In this document: positions 36,745 through 45,642 of the stretch, piece after piece
Layout: each line of letters opens with the position of its first letter
Numbering within the stretch: position 1 is the first letter of the stretch
Source: an uncultured Psychroserpens sp.
GTDB lineage: Bacteria > Bacteroidota > Bacteroidia > Flavobacteriales > Flavobacteriaceae
Assembly: GCF_947501425.1 (NCBI RefSeq)
Contig: NZ_CANMVN010000001.1
Location: forward strand, 124,001-188,000
Length of the DNA stretch: 64,000 bases
Direction of reading: 5' to 3'
Made by a program: the position numbers and the translations under genes
Notes under the pieces: model-generated
Databases searched by the model: none
What the model was told of the DNA's origin: nothing
What the model saw: only the letters and a program-made list of their open reading frames with translations

Positions 36745-37860
36745 TTAGTCTTGCCATTCAGCAATAAATAGATTGGTGTCTCTTCCCCCTCCATTATTAC
36801 GATTAGATGAAAACGCCAGATATTTTCCGTCGTTAGAAAACACAGGAAAAGCATCAAATGTCTCACCATGAGTTACACGCTCCAAATTTTTTCCATCGAG
36901 GTCTATTAGATATAAGTTGAATGGAAATCCGCGATCTGCTTCGAAATTGGAAGAGAATAAGATTTTCTCTCCTGAAGGATGAAAGAACGGACTCCAGTTA
37001 GCATTTCCTAAATCGGTTAATTGTCGTAAGTCGCTTCCATCAGCATTACAAATATAAAGCTCCATCTCTGTTGGTTCTACCAGACCTTCGGCTAATAAGT
37101 CTTTATACGCTTTGATCTCCTCCTCCGTTTTTGGACGAGATGATCTAAAGATCAATTTAGTGCCATCAGGCGAGAAGAAAGCACCTCCATCATAACCTAA
37201 TTCATTAGTAATTTGTTTTACATCTGTACCATCGATATTCATGGTGTATAATTCCAAATCACCACTTCTTGTTGAGGTAAAGACTATTTTATCACCTTTA
37301 GGCGACACAGTTGGCTCAGCATCATAGCCTACTTCATTAGTTAATTGCTTTACAATGTTGCCTTCGAGATCAGCAACAAAAATATCATAGGTATCATAGA
37401 TTGGCCAAATGTATTTTCCGTTTTTACGTAAAGGTGTATCAGGACACGCCTCACCTCCTAAATGTGTAGACGCGTAAATAATATGCTTGTTATCAGGTAG
37501 AAAGTAGGAGCATGTGGTGCGGCCTTTTCCAGTACTCACCATTGGAGGAGCAACACTATCCATGAATGTTTCATTGGCGTTCATCAAAAACATTTGATCA
37601 CAGCTTACATTCCATGCTTTATTATTCGATTGAAACACCAATTGCTTGTCGTCAAAACTCCAATAAGCTTCAGCATTATCTCCTCCAAAGGTCACCTGAC
37701 GTATAGATTTGAAATGTTTTTCTCCAGGGTAGATTAATGAATCTGAAACCGCTGTAATTGTTTCACTTTCTGAGTTTTCAGTGACTTCAGGTGTGTTGCT
37801 TTTATCGTTTTTACAACTTACAAAAAAGACGACTATTAGTATCGATACAATGTATTTCAT
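36745..37860 (-). CDS. TolB/WD40-like beta-propeller lipoprotein
   Basis: 371 residues with lipobox VFFVSC (Cys16). Repeated PD40 blades: AEPTVSPKGDKIVFTSTRSG, AFFSPDGTKLIFRSSRP, PFFHPSGEKILFSSN and FPVFSNDGKYLAFSSNRN. This is the TolB-like six-bladed propeller pattern. Located in the periplasm or on the cell surface. It ends 3 nt from the end of the receptor gene (convergent), with a divergent M28 peptidase gene on the other side. Confidence 0.82.
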   Translation of the reverse strand: MKYIVSILIVVFFVSCKNDKSNTPEVTENSESETITAVSDSLIYPGEKHFKSIRQVTFGGDNAEAYWSFDDKQLVFQSNNKAWNVSCDQMFLMNANETFMDSVAPPMVSTGKGRTTCSYFLPDNKHIIYASTHLGGEACPDTPLRKNGKYIWPIYDTYDIFVADLEGNIVKQLTNEVGYDAEPTVSPKGDKIVFTSTRSGDLELYTMNIDGTDVKQITNELGYDGGAFFSPDGTKLIFRSSRPKTEEEIKAYKDLLAEGLVEPTEMELYICNADGSDLRQLTDLGNANWSPFFHPSGEKILFSSNFEADRGFPFNLYLIDLDGKNLERVTHGETFDAFPVFSNDGKYLAFSSNRNNGGGRDTNLFIAEWQD

Positions 37861-37875
37861 GTGGTAATTATTAAC

Positions 37876-37883
37876 TAAATTTG
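37876..37883 (+). promoter_or_regulatory. -7 promoter element for the M28 peptidase gene
   Basis: TAAATTTG matches the flavobacterial TAnnTTTG consensus, 22 nt before the ATG, giving a short leader. A -33 TTG is not clear. Confidence 0.5.
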
Positions 37884-37905
37884 TGCAAAATTAAGATATA
37901 ACACG

Positions 37906-39141
37906 ATGAAATACACACTTATTGCCCTTTTTTTATTCGCTTTATTAGGATGTAAAACAGATTCCAAAGAAAAAGTAAAATCGGTTTCAATCAAAGATGA
38001 TGTCACTTTTTTAGCAGATGATAAGTTAGAAGGTCGCCAAACAGGAAGTGATGGAGAAAAAGAAGCTGCAAAATATATCGCTCAACGATTTGAAAACTTA
38101 GGATTATCAGCTAAAGGAACCGATGGTTATTTTCAGACATTTTCGTTCAAACCGAAAACTGATCCACATCAGGAAGTAAATTACACAGTAAAAGATGGGG
38201 ATAGTACAATTACCGGAACCAACGTTGTTGCATTTTTGGATAATAATGCAAGCAGTACGATTATTATAGGCGCACATTATGATCATTTAGGTTATGGTGC
38301 TGAAGGCTCTTTGTACAGAGGTGAAGCCAAAGAAATCCATAATGGAGCTGATGATAATGCAAGTGGTGTAGCTGTATTGCTTAATCTTGCCGAAAAACTA
38401 AAAACAGAAAATAAAGGAAACAATTACCTCTTTATGGCGTTTTCTGGTGAAGAAATGGGTCTTTTAGGCTCTAATTACTGGACAAAAAATGCTACGATAG
38501 ATATTTCTAAAGCTAACTATATGCTTAATATGGATATGGTTGGCCGTTTAAAACAGGATAGTACATTGGCTGTCTATGGGGTTGGAACATCGCCAATTTT
38601 AAAACAAGTGGTTAAGGCTAATAACTCTAAATTCAAGATTATTGAAAACGAATCTGGTGTTGGACCAAGTGACCACACATCTTTTTACAACAGTGAGATT
38701 CCTGTATTACACTTTTTTACTGGTCAGCACGAAGATTATCACAAACCTGGTGATGACCCAGAGAAACTTAACTATGAAGGAATGGAAGCCATTTCAGAAT
38801 ATATTTTTGATATTATTTCTGATCTGGATGATAATGGAAAATTACCGTTTAGAGCTACAAAAAATGAGAGTGAGGAGACCCCAAGATTTAAGGTTGGTTT
38901 AGGTGTTATTCCAGACTATCTGTACGATGGAAAAGGTATGCGAATTGATGGTGTGAGTGAAGACAAACCAGCAAAAAAAGCAGGATTACTCAAAGGTGAT
39001 ATCGTTGTAAAGCTTGGTGATAGCCTGGTTACTGATATGATGAGCTACATGAGAGCATTGTCTACATTCGATACTGGAGATAAAACGAAAGTGGTTGTTA
39101 AACGAGGAGAACAGGAAATTGAAGCCGAATTAGAATTTTAA
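37906..39141 (+). CDS. M28 family zinc aminopeptidase with PDZ domain, lipoprotein
   Basis: 411 residues with lipobox ALLGC (Cys16). Zinc ligands in order: GAHYDHLG (His), NGADDNASG (Asp), SGEEMGLLG (Glu-Glu), MLNMDMVG (Asp) and GQHEDYHKPGD (His). Residues ~315-411 are a PDZ domain (GVIPDYLYDGKGMRIDGV, AKKAGLLKGDIVVKLG). Aminopeptidase activity on peptides is expected in the periplasm or at the surface. Confidence 0.9.
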   Translation: MKYTLIALFLFALLGCKTDSKEKVKSVSIKDDVTFLADDKLEGRQTGSDGEKEAAKYIAQRFENLGLSAKGTDGYFQTFSFKPKTDPHQEVNYTVKDGDSTITGTNVVAFLDNNASSTIIIGAHYDHLGYGAEGSLYRGEAKEIHNGADDNASGVAVLLNLAEKLKTENKGNNYLFMAFSGEEMGLLGSNYWTKNATIDISKANYMLNMDMVGRLKQDSTLAVYGVGTSPILKQVVKANNSKFKIIENESGVGPSDHTSFYNSEIPVLHFFTGQHEDYHKPGDDPEKLNYEGMEAISEYIFDIISDLDDNGKLPFRATKNESEETPRFKVGLGVIPDYLYDGKGMRIDGVSEDKPAKKAGLLKGDIVVKLGDSLVTDMMSYMRALSTFDTGDKTKVVVKRGEQEIEAELEF

Positions 39142-39156
39142 ATTTTTAAGATATAC

Positions 39157-39573
39157 GTGCTAAAAACCAGGAGCGACTTTATTAACAAAGTACATTTGAT
39201 CATTTCGGTGATTATTGTTGTTCCTGTTGCTTTTTTGTATGCGTTTTTTCCCGATGCTCAGTTTGAGCTATTTCCTAAAACTATAGATGAACATAATTTT
39301 TACAAGGCTGTCATGGGATTGTATTTAGGTTTCTCTGTTTTATGGATTCTCGGAATTTTCAAACCTAATTACCTTAAAACAGCCATCATCACCAACATAA
39401 TTTTTATGTTAGGATTAGGACTTGGGCGAGTATTAAGTGTTTTTATTGATGGAATTCCTGGTTTTGGATATCTATTTGGAACCGTTGCAGAATTGTTTTT
39501 AGGAGTTTACGGACTTTGGGTGTTGAATAGGTTTAATAACCAGCCATCAATGCACCGCAAATCCCCAAACTAA
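39157..39573 (+). CDS. DUF4345-like small membrane protein
   Basis: 138 residues from a GTG start, four membrane segments (residues ~12-31, 47-66, 74-95, 106-126). The pattern AFFPDAQFELFP...FYKAVMGLYLGFSVLWI fits DUF4345. Function unknown. Its 3' end overlaps the convergent small gene at 39533 by 41 nt. Confidence 0.6.
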   Translation: MLKTRSDFINKVHLIISVIIVVPVAFLYAFFPDAQFELFPKTIDEHNFYKAVMGLYLGFSVLWILGIFKPNYLKTAIITNIIFMLGLGLGRVLSVFIDGIPGFGYLFGTVAELFLGVYGLWVLNRFNNQPSMHRKSPN

Positions 39574-39739
39574 CAATAAGATAAAGAGCAGCTAAAATAA
39601 AAAGTACTTTAGCGGCTTTTTTATATTTTTTTAAAACACCAAATCCAACCAATGCCAATACAATAGCAGGGCCAAACATCACTAAAACAATCAGGATGAC
39701 TAATCCGTCTAAATTCCCAGGTTCTAAAAGTAAATCCAT
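39533..39739 (-). CDS. Small two-helix membrane protein
   Basis: 68 residues from the ATG at 39739 (a TTG seven codons upstream is also possible). Two membrane helices (LVILIVLVMFGPAIVLALVG and LFILAALYLIVSLGICGALM) around a KKYKKAAK turn. It lies about 60 nt downstream of the radical SAM/Lgt-like pair on the same strand and might belong to that operon. Function unknown. Confidence 0.5.
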   Translation of the reverse strand: MDLLLEPGNLDGLVILIVLVMFGPAIVLALVGFGVLKKYKKAAKVLFILAALYLIVSLGICGALMAGY

Positions 39740-39798
39740 ATCTAAAATATTGCGGTACAATAACCTAAAGTTAATAAAAACATAGACTAGTGTATTGA

Positions 39799-41193
39799 TT
39801 ATGTTAATTCATTTCTTAACGTATTTAGGTGCTCTTTTTTATCATCGCGATAAAATAGATTCATAGTTTCAAAAGGAATGATCTTATTGTCCTTATCTAC
39901 AATATGAACGCATGACTTTTTAATGGCACGAACATCAAAATTATAAGCATCTATAAACTGCATAATAATTATCCGAAACAGGTTGTCATAACCCAAATCT
40001 GGAGCATCAATATTAGGCAAACAACACATAATAGATTTTAAATGTTCTTCAGCTTTTTCTACCGAATTTCCAGTACTGAAGAGTTCTATCATTTTTCCAT
40101 GTAATTGTTCGTCTTGCTCGTAAATGATAGTGTTCTTACTATTATCCAAAAGATCGTTAGGATTGATATAGCGTGTTAACGGAAAAACTTCTCCGTCCAG
40201 TTTCAACGCATAACCCATTACCAGTGCATCAGGATTACATGGTACAGGTAGCAAATCGTCAGTATTAAAAATATCAGTTTGCTCCATAATCTTTCGTCGC
40301 ACCTCGGTTAAGGTCATACGATCGGTTTCAGGATTAAAATTATCTAAGCGACCAGCAATTTGTGTTGGCTGAAATGTGACACCTCTCACACATTTCTGTT
40401 GTAAGGCATACTCTATGATTTTTCCTATTTCACCATCGTTTAAACCTTTCTGAAGGGTCACAACTAAAGTCGTTGACAGATTTAGCCGATTTAAATGATC
40501 TAAGGCTTGTTTTCTGATATCATTGAGATCTGCCCCTCGTAATTCCTGAAGAACTGTATTCTCAAATGAATCAAACTGAAGGTAGATCTCAAAATCTGGC
40601 GCATAGCTTTTTAGTCGCTCAGCGAAAGCAAAATCTTTAGCGATTTTAATACCATTGGTGTTCAACATTAAATGTCTAATAGGAAGTGATTTGGCATAAT
40701 CCATAATGTCCCAAAACTGTGGATGTATGGTCGGCTCACCTCCTGAGAGTTGTACCACATCAGGTTCCTTTTCATTTTTGACAATGGCATTCAGCATGGT
40801 TTTTACTTCTTCAAGCGTACGATGTCTTCCGTACGTTGGAGAAGAACCAGCATAACAGGTCGGGCAGGTTAAATTGCAACGATCGGTCACTTCAACAACT
40901 GTAAGACAGGAGTGCTGCTCGTGATCTGGACACAACCCACAATCATACGGACAACCATAATGCGTTTTTGTATTAAAGGTATATGGTGTTTCACTTGGCT
41001 TGTTGTAGTTTCTAATATTTTTGTAATATTCAATATCATCTGCTATAAGTACTTTACTATTGCCGTGTTCATTACATCGTTTAAGCATGTATACATTACC
41101 GTTTTCAAAAACAATTTTAGCATCCACGCGACGTAAACATTCTGGACATAAACTTAAAGTGAAATCATAATACGTGTATTTTCTAACTGGCAT
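39799..41193 (-). CDS. Radical SAM protein of the Tes/MJ0619-like family
   Basis: 464 residues. The SAM cluster motif is DRCNLTCPTCYA (Cys106, Cys110, Cys113), with VQLSGGEPTIHP as the GGEP motif. Before it are extra metal sites: LCPEC (16, 19), KRCNEHG (40, 43) and CPYDCGLCPDHEQHSC (81-96). This N-terminal layout is the one known from archaeal tetraether synthase (Tes, MJ0619) and its bacterial relatives, which act on lipid tails. Its start overlaps the Lgt-like gene's end by 11 nt, so expression is coupled. A lipid substrate is likely but not proven. Confidence 0.75.
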   Translation of the reverse strand: MPVRKYTYYDFTLSLCPECLRRVDAKIVFENGNVYMLKRCNEHGNSKVLIADDIEYYKNIRNYNKPSETPYTFNTKTHYGCPYDCGLCPDHEQHSCLTVVEVTDRCNLTCPTCYAGSSPTYGRHRTLEEVKTMLNAIVKNEKEPDVVQLSGGEPTIHPQFWDIMDYAKSLPIRHLMLNTNGIKIAKDFAFAERLKSYAPDFEIYLQFDSFENTVLQELRGADLNDIRKQALDHLNRLNLSTTLVVTLQKGLNDGEIGKIIEYALQQKCVRGVTFQPTQIAGRLDNFNPETDRMTLTEVRRKIMEQTDIFNTDDLLPVPCNPDALVMGYALKLDGEVFPLTRYINPNDLLDNSKNTIIYEQDEQLHGKMIELFSTGNSVEKAEEHLKSIMCCLPNIDAPDLGYDNLFRIIIMQFIDAYNFDVRAIKKSCVHIVDKDNKIIPFETMNLFYRDDKKEHLNTLRNELT

Positions 41194-41965
41194 ATTTTAG
41201 TTTTTGATAGATGAACGGACTGTAGTACAACCAACAAATTACACATAATAGTTGAATAGTACTCAAGCCTGCAATGTAAAACACATTCGGTTTGATGAAT
41301 TCGATAATAAATCGAAATCCGAAATATAATAACATGAATATCTTGAAGAGCTCTCCATTTTTTAAATGGGCTTTTTTCCGTAGCTGTTGCAATACGATAA
41401 ACAACAGCATCAGAAAAATCAATTCATATAACGATGTTGGATGTCGCAGTAAACCATCACCTAAATCCATTCCAAATGGTGAACTTGTTGCATTTCCGTA
41501 AGTAAACTCATTAATACCAGATAAAAAACAACCAACACGACCAATAAAAATGCCCAGAATAATAGGGAGCACAAACAAGTCTCCTGATGAGGATTCTTCG
41601 CCAATTATTTTTTTAGCGAGCTCTACACCAAGCAATCCACCAAATAAACCACCCATAATGGTTTTGGTATTGAGAAGCTGGATGAGGTTTGCTTCGGAAA
41701 AATCAACCAAAGGATTTTCTAGAAGTCCGATTAAACGCGAGCCGATCAAAGCGCCCAGAGCGGCACCAAGAATGATAGATAAACGATTATTAGAGGAGAT
41801 AGGATCATCACTTTTCCGACGTAAAATGACATAATATCTAAAGGCGATAAAAAAGGCCAGGTACTCTAATATCAAATGAATGTTAATAGTAACACCAAAG
41901 AGTTCGGGCTGGAATGGTATGGACAATGAGTGACAATAATTAGTTAAACTATGTTGAAGATACAC
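41183..41965 (-). CDS. Lgt-like (prolipoprotein diacylglyceryl transferase family) membrane protein
   Basis: 260 residues with seven membrane segments. The region GIFIGRVGCFLSGINEFTYG corresponds to Lgt's G-R-x-G-C-F-x-x-G-x-x-x-G signature, and RHPTSLYE to the H-P-t-q-L-Y-E motif. However, the normal RIGNFINSE is changed to RVGCFLSGI (Cys, not Asn). It is a divergent paralogue rather than the housekeeping Lgt. Coupled to the radical SAM gene, so it probably transfers or remodels a lipid group. Divergent from dusB. Confidence 0.7.
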   Translation of the reverse strand: MYLQHSLTNYCHSLSIPFQPELFGVTINIHLILEYLAFFIAFRYYVILRRKSDDPISSNNRLSIILGAALGALIGSRLIGLLENPLVDFSEANLIQLLNTKTIMGGLFGGLLGVELAKKIIGEESSSGDLFVLPIILGIFIGRVGCFLSGINEFTYGNATSSPFGMDLGDGLLRHPTSLYELIFLMLLFIVLQQLRKKAHLKNGELFKIFMLLYFGFRFIIEFIKPNVFYIAGLSTIQLLCVICWLYYSPFIYQKLKYAS

Positions 41966-41982
41966 AATTACCTAAAAAACTG

Positions 41983-41990
41983 TAATTTTG
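41983..41990 (+). promoter_or_regulatory. -7 promoter element for dusB
   Basis: TAATTTTG matches the TAnnTTTG consensus and lies 18 nt before the TTG start at 42008. This argues against the earlier ATG at 41951, which is upstream of the box. Confidence 0.55.
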
Positions 41991-42007
41991 CGCAAAATAA
42001 ATTGAGT

Positions 42008-43000
42008 TTGGTAAAAATAGGCGACATAGAACTTTCTGAATTTCCATTGCTTTTAGCGCCAATGGAAGACGTAAGTGACCCACCATTTCGTGCGTTGTGC
42101 AAAGAACAAGGTGCAGATGTGGTATATACAGAATTTGTCTCTAGTGAGGGACTTATTCGTAATGCTGCTAAAAGTGTTATGAAGCTTGATATTTATGAAA
42201 AAGAACGTCCAGTTGGGATTCAGATCTTTGGAGCTAATATGGACAGCATGCTACAAACCATCGATATTGTTGAAAAGTCTAATCCGGATATTATTGACAT
42301 TAATTTTGGATGCCCAGTTAAAAAAGTAGTGAGTAAAGGTGCAGGTGCAGGGATTTTAAAAGATATCTGCCTGATGGAAAGTCTCACTGCTGAAATGGTT
42401 AAAAGAACTAATTTACCTGTGACGGTAAAAACACGTTTAGGCTGGGATCATGATTCTATAAGAATTGTTGAGGTTGCCGAACGTCTCCAGGATGTTGGAT
42501 GTAAAGCCATTTCAATTCATGGAAGAACGCGTGCACAAATGTATAAAGGAAGTGCAGATTGGAAACCAATTGCCGAAGTAAAGAACAATCCGCGAATGCA
42601 TATTCCTGTATTTGGAAATGGTGATGTGGATTCTCCTGAAAAGGCAGCTTTAATGCGTGATAGTTATGGTTTGGATGGTGCTATGATTGGTCGTGCTACC
42701 ATTGGGAACCCTTGGTTTTTTAAGCAGGTCAAACACTTCTTTGAAACAGGCAAACACCTACCACCAATATCCATGGCAGAACGTGTGGATGCCGCCAGAC
42801 GTCATCTTCAAATGTCTATAGACTGGAAAGGTGAAAAACTTGGTGTTTTTGAAACCAGACGCCATTATACAAATTACTTTAAAGGCATTCCAAATTTCAA
42901 AGAATATCGAATGAAAATGGTCACTAGTGACGACTCAAAAGACGTATTTGCAGCCTTTGATGAGGTTTTAGATAAGTTTGGAGACCATCAGTTTGTTTAA
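42008..43000 (+). CDS. dusB: tRNA-dihydrouridine synthase B
   Basis: The TTG start at 42008 gives 330 residues beginning MVKIGDIELSEFPLLLAPM, as in other flavobacterial DusB proteins; an in-frame ATG at 41951 adds 19 unconserved residues and would precede the promoter. FMN/active-site motifs: APMEDVSDPPFRALCKEQGAD, IDINFGCPVKKVVSKGAGAG (catalytic Cys), TVKTRLGWD, ISIHGRTRAQMYKG, GNGDV, GAMIGRA. Reduces uridine to dihydrouridine in the tRNA D-loop using NADPH. Confidence 0.93.
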   Translation: MVKIGDIELSEFPLLLAPMEDVSDPPFRALCKEQGADVVYTEFVSSEGLIRNAAKSVMKLDIYEKERPVGIQIFGANMDSMLQTIDIVEKSNPDIIDINFGCPVKKVVSKGAGAGILKDICLMESLTAEMVKRTNLPVTVKTRLGWDHDSIRIVEVAERLQDVGCKAISIHGRTRAQMYKGSADWKPIAEVKNNPRMHIPVFGNGDVDSPEKAALMRDSYGLDGAMIGRATIGNPWFFKQVKHFFETGKHLPPISMAERVDAARRHLQMSIDWKGEKLGVFETRRHYTNYFKGIPNFKEYRMKMVTSDDSKDVFAAFDEVLDKFGDHQFV

Positions 43001-43004
43001 TAAA

Positions 43005-44207
43005 CTAACTTTTCACAAGCGATTTTGAAATTCGTTGCGACGCTAATTTAGAGGCCAAAATTCCTAGAACAATTATAGTCAAAAGCACAATTAAGAAGTT
43101 AATAGCTTTCAATTCTACAGGATATGGTAATGAAGGTGTGAGCATCACTAATGCAAATTGCTTTTGAAGAAATACAATAATAAGTCCTAAAACAGCACCT
43201 ATTGTTCCTGCGAGAATTGTCATTAATGTACCTTGCAAAAAGAAAATACGTCGGATATCTTTCGTTGTAGTTCCCAAATTGAATAAGGTGTTTAAGGATT
43301 CTTTCTTATCTAAAATCATCATGATCAAAGCACCAATCACATTAAACAGAGCAATAATAATGACCAAAGTGAAAATAAGGTAAACCGCTACATTTTCAGT
43401 ATTAAGCATTTTGTAAAGTGCATCATTGAGTTGTGCCCTGTCTTTTATGGTAATCTTATCTCCAAATACGCTTTGTATATCTGCTGTAACTTGAGTTTGG
43501 TCTGCATCAGGATCTAATTTGAATTCTATAGAGGAGATCTGATCTTCGCTATAATTCAGCAGGTATCTTGCGGTTTCTATATTGGCAAAGATGTATTCGT
43601 TGTTGATGTCTTCGTTAATATCCAGCAGACCAATATTATACGCTTTGATAGAGTTAAAAGCCCCTTTTACTGAAGTAATTTGTCCTTTTCCGGGTTTGGG
43701 CACATAGATCTTTTGATGCTTGGTCAGATCTAAAACACCATAAGAAAGTTTGTTGGAAACGCCACCACCAGATACAATTTGATCAGTGCCAGGTTCGAGC
43801 CAAATTCCAAAGTAGATCATAGAATCAATAGACGTAACCTTCGTGAAATTCTCGTCAACACCTTTCATGGTAACAATTTGACGTTTATTTTCAAATTCCA
43901 GAATTACACGCTCTTCAATGGTTTTAGAATATTCTATGATACCTGTAATGGATGAAATAGCAGTAGCATCTTCATTAGATAGCGTGAATGATTTTCCTTC
44001 CGAAGGAAACACTTTCAAATCTGGATCAACAAATGAAGAAAATTCCAGACTAAAATTTTTAAGTCCTGCAAAACCAGATAACACAATAAATAAAGCAGCA
44101 GCAGCAATGACCGTTCCTGAAGCCGCGATAATGGTCATGATGTTTATGGAGTTGTTACTGCTTTTAGAAAACAGATATCGTTTCGCTATGTAAAGAGCGA
44201 CATTCAC
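43005..44207 (-). CDS. FtsX/LolE-type ABC transporter permease
   Basis: 400 residues, four membrane helices: one at ~20-45 (IMTIIAASGTVIAAAALFIVL), then a ~220-residue periplasmic domain, and three more at ~265-290, 320-340 and 360-380. The pattern NVALYIAKRYLFS..SNNSINIMT is typical of LolC/LolE family permeases for lipoprotein release. No ATPase gene is next to it. It ends 1 nt from rbfA's start codon direction on the same strand, so the two form an operon. Confidence 0.85.
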   Translation of the reverse strand: MNVALYIAKRYLFSKSSNNSINIMTIIAASGTVIAAAALFIVLSGFAGLKNFSLEFSSFVDPDLKVFPSEGKSFTLSNEDATAISSITGIIEYSKTIEERVILEFENKRQIVTMKGVDENFTKVTSIDSMIYFGIWLEPGTDQIVSGGGVSNKLSYGVLDLTKHQKIYVPKPGKGQITSVKGAFNSIKAYNIGLLDINEDINNEYIFANIETARYLLNYSEDQISSIEFKLDPDADQTQVTADIQSVFGDKITIKDRAQLNDALYKMLNTENVAVYLIFTLVIIIALFNVIGALIMMILDKKESLNTLFNLGTTTKDIRRIFFLQGTLMTILAGTIGAVLGLIIVFLQKQFALVMLTPSLPYPVELKAINFLIVLLTIIVLGILASKLASQRISKSLVKS

Positions 44208-44603
44208 CTATTTCTTTTTGCGTTTATCCAAAAGGTCCTTGTCTTTAATTGGATTGTCTTCACCTTTCAGTGAACGTTCGATACCTTCAATATATTCTAA
44301 AGAGTCATCAATAAAAAACTCTAAACTTGGCATACGACGTAATTGATTTCGGGTACGTTGTGCTAGTTCATGGCGAATAAGCGATGTGTTTGAACGAATA
44401 CCTTTTATGAGTTCGTCAGCCTCTTTATTTGGAAATATACTGAGGTATACTTTGGCAATCGATAGATCGGTTGTGACACTCACTTTACTCACTGAAATAA
44501 TAACGCCACGTAAACCACCATCTGTAGCTGCTTTTTGTAATACTTCGGCGAGGTCTTGTTGTAAAATACCTCCTATTTTTTTCTGTCTTTGTGTTTCTTC
44601 CAT
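44208..44603 (-). CDS. rbfA: Ribosome-binding factor A
   Basis: 131 residues from the ATG giving MEETQRQKKIGGILQQDLAE; two codons upstream another ATG is possible. KH-like fold motifs: VSKVSVTTDLSIAKVYLSIF and RHELAQRTRNQLRRMPSLEFFIDDSLE. Needed for 16S rRNA 5'-end processing and 30S maturation. Followed at once by the permease gene. Confidence 0.93.
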   Translation of the reverse strand: MEETQRQKKIGGILQQDLAEVLQKAATDGGLRGVIISVSKVSVTTDLSIAKVYLSIFPNKEADELIKGIRSNTSLIRHELAQRTRNQLRRMPSLEFFIDDSLEYIEGIERSLKGEDNPIKDKDLLDKRKKK

Positions 44604-44683
44604 AGTCAAAATTTTAAGTCATCGTCATGCTATCTTTTCAATTCTAATATAATGACTTTGTAATAATTAAATAATATCATTTG

Positions 44684-44691
44684 CAAAAGTA
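44684..44691 (-). promoter_or_regulatory. -7 promoter element for rbfA
   Basis: TACTTTTG on the minus strand fits TAnnTTTG. It is ~80 nt before the start codon. The -33 partner is weak. Confidence 0.4.
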
Positions 44692-44783
44692 GACTTATTC
44701 AACGAATATTTTATTTTTGATAACAAAATTCATACCTTATTATACGATTTCCGTTGTAACTTCGGAAACCAAAACACGAATAC

Positions 44784-45188
44784 ATGAAAAAAATTGAACA
44801 TATAGGAATTGCCGTAAAAGATCTTGAAGCGTCTAATGCGTTATTTGCAGGATTATTTGGAAAGGAACATTATAAAATTGAAGCTGTAGAGAGTGAAGGC
44901 GTTATGACCTCTTTTTTCAAAGCTGGTCCTAACAAAATTGAGCTGCTACAAGCCATGAATGAAGATAGTCCTATTGCAAAATTCATTGAAAAGAAAGGCG
45001 AAGGTATTCACCATATTGCTTTTGCGGTGGATGATATTGAAAAAGAGATCGAGCGATTAAAAGGCGAAGGATTTAAAATGATACATGAAACACCAAAAAA
45101 AGGTGCTGATAACAAGCTAATAGCTTTTTTACATCCAAAAGCTACAAATGGCGTACTCATTGAGTTGTGTCAGGACATTGATGCGTAA
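44784..45188 (+). CDS. mce: Methylmalonyl-CoA epimerase
   Basis: 134 residues, glyoxalase/VOC fold. Metal ligands: MKKIEHIGIAVKDLEAS (His), NKIELLQAM (Glu), GIHHIAFAVDDI (His) and GVLIELCQ (Glu). The length and motifs are standard. Interconverts (R)- and (S)-methylmalonyl-CoA in propionate/odd-chain metabolism. A single-gene unit; the tRNA gene follows 57 nt later. Confidence 0.92.
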   Translation: MKKIEHIGIAVKDLEASNALFAGLFGKEHYKIEAVESEGVMTSFFKAGPNKIELLQAMNEDSPIAKFIEKKGEGIHHIAFAVDDIEKEIERLKGEGFKMIHETPKKGADNKLIAFLHPKATNGVLIELCQDIDA

Positions 45189-45244
45189 ATTGGTATAAAA
45201 TCCTTGCAGCCTTTGAAAATATGTAGTAATATTGCAGCCTTATT

Positions 45245-45318
45245 GGTCCCATAGCTCAGTTGGTTAGAGCATCTGACTCATAATCAGAGGGTCCTTGGTT
45301 CGAGCCCAAGTGGGACCA
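45245..45318 (+). tRNA. tRNA with CAT anticodon (Met elongator or Ile2)
   Basis: GGTCCCA pairs with TGGGACC in the acceptor stem. The D arm is GCTCAGTTGGTTAGAGC and the T arm CTTGG-TTCGAGC-CCAAG. The anticodon stem TCTGA/TCAGA encloses CTCATAA, anticodon CAT. The 3' CCA is not encoded as such (ACA follows). Choosing between elongator Met and lysidine-modified Ile would need comparison with the genome's other CAT tRNAs. Confidence 0.93.
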
Positions 45319-45326
45319 CATAGTGG

Positions 45327-45357
45327 AAAAGCCTTTGCGACAGCGAAGGCTTTTTTT
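45327..45357 (+). terminator. Terminator after the tRNA gene
   Basis: AAAAGCCTTTGC pairs with GCGAAGGCTTTT (one G-T pair), followed by TTTTTTT. Confidence 0.88.
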
Positions 45358-45490
45358 GTGGAGCAAGGCGGAACAAATCTTGGACGAGAAGTTTATCCCG
45401 TACTTGATATGTGGAGCCTTATAACGTATCATAAAAGTTAAAACTCATACACATATGTTAGGCTTATTTTATTCCTAAAACCCAATCCTC

Positions 45491-45561
45491 AACGAATTCT
45501 AAACCATCCTTAACGAATTCTAGAAGCGTCCAAATTTCACTTTAGTGTCAATATATCTTTG
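45491..45561 (+). promoter_or_regulatory. LytTR-type direct-repeat site plus promoter for the SH3-domain gene
   Basis: Perfect 11-bp direct repeats AACGAATTCTA at 45491 and 45512 (21-bp period, two helical turns). Read on the other strand they give TTCGTTGAG and TTCGTTAAG with a 12-bp spacer, close to the AgrA-type LytTR consensus. The -7 box TATCTTTG is at 45554-45561, 32 nt after the second GAATTCT, so the repeats sit just upstream of where the -33 region should be, a class-I activator position. A LytTR regulator gene lies 4 kb downstream. Confidence 0.55.
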
Positions 45562-45642
45562 AAGTATCAAACACCAATTATAGTTTGAATTTGTTGAAAA
45601 AGAAAATGAAGATTTTTTTCTTTATGTGAAAAATAAAATTAA

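Noticed and set aside
41951-42007. N-terminal extension of DusB from ATG 41951
   Set aside because: It lies upstream of the TAATTTTG promoter box and overlaps the divergent Lgt-like start; conserved DusB sequence starts at the TTG 42008.
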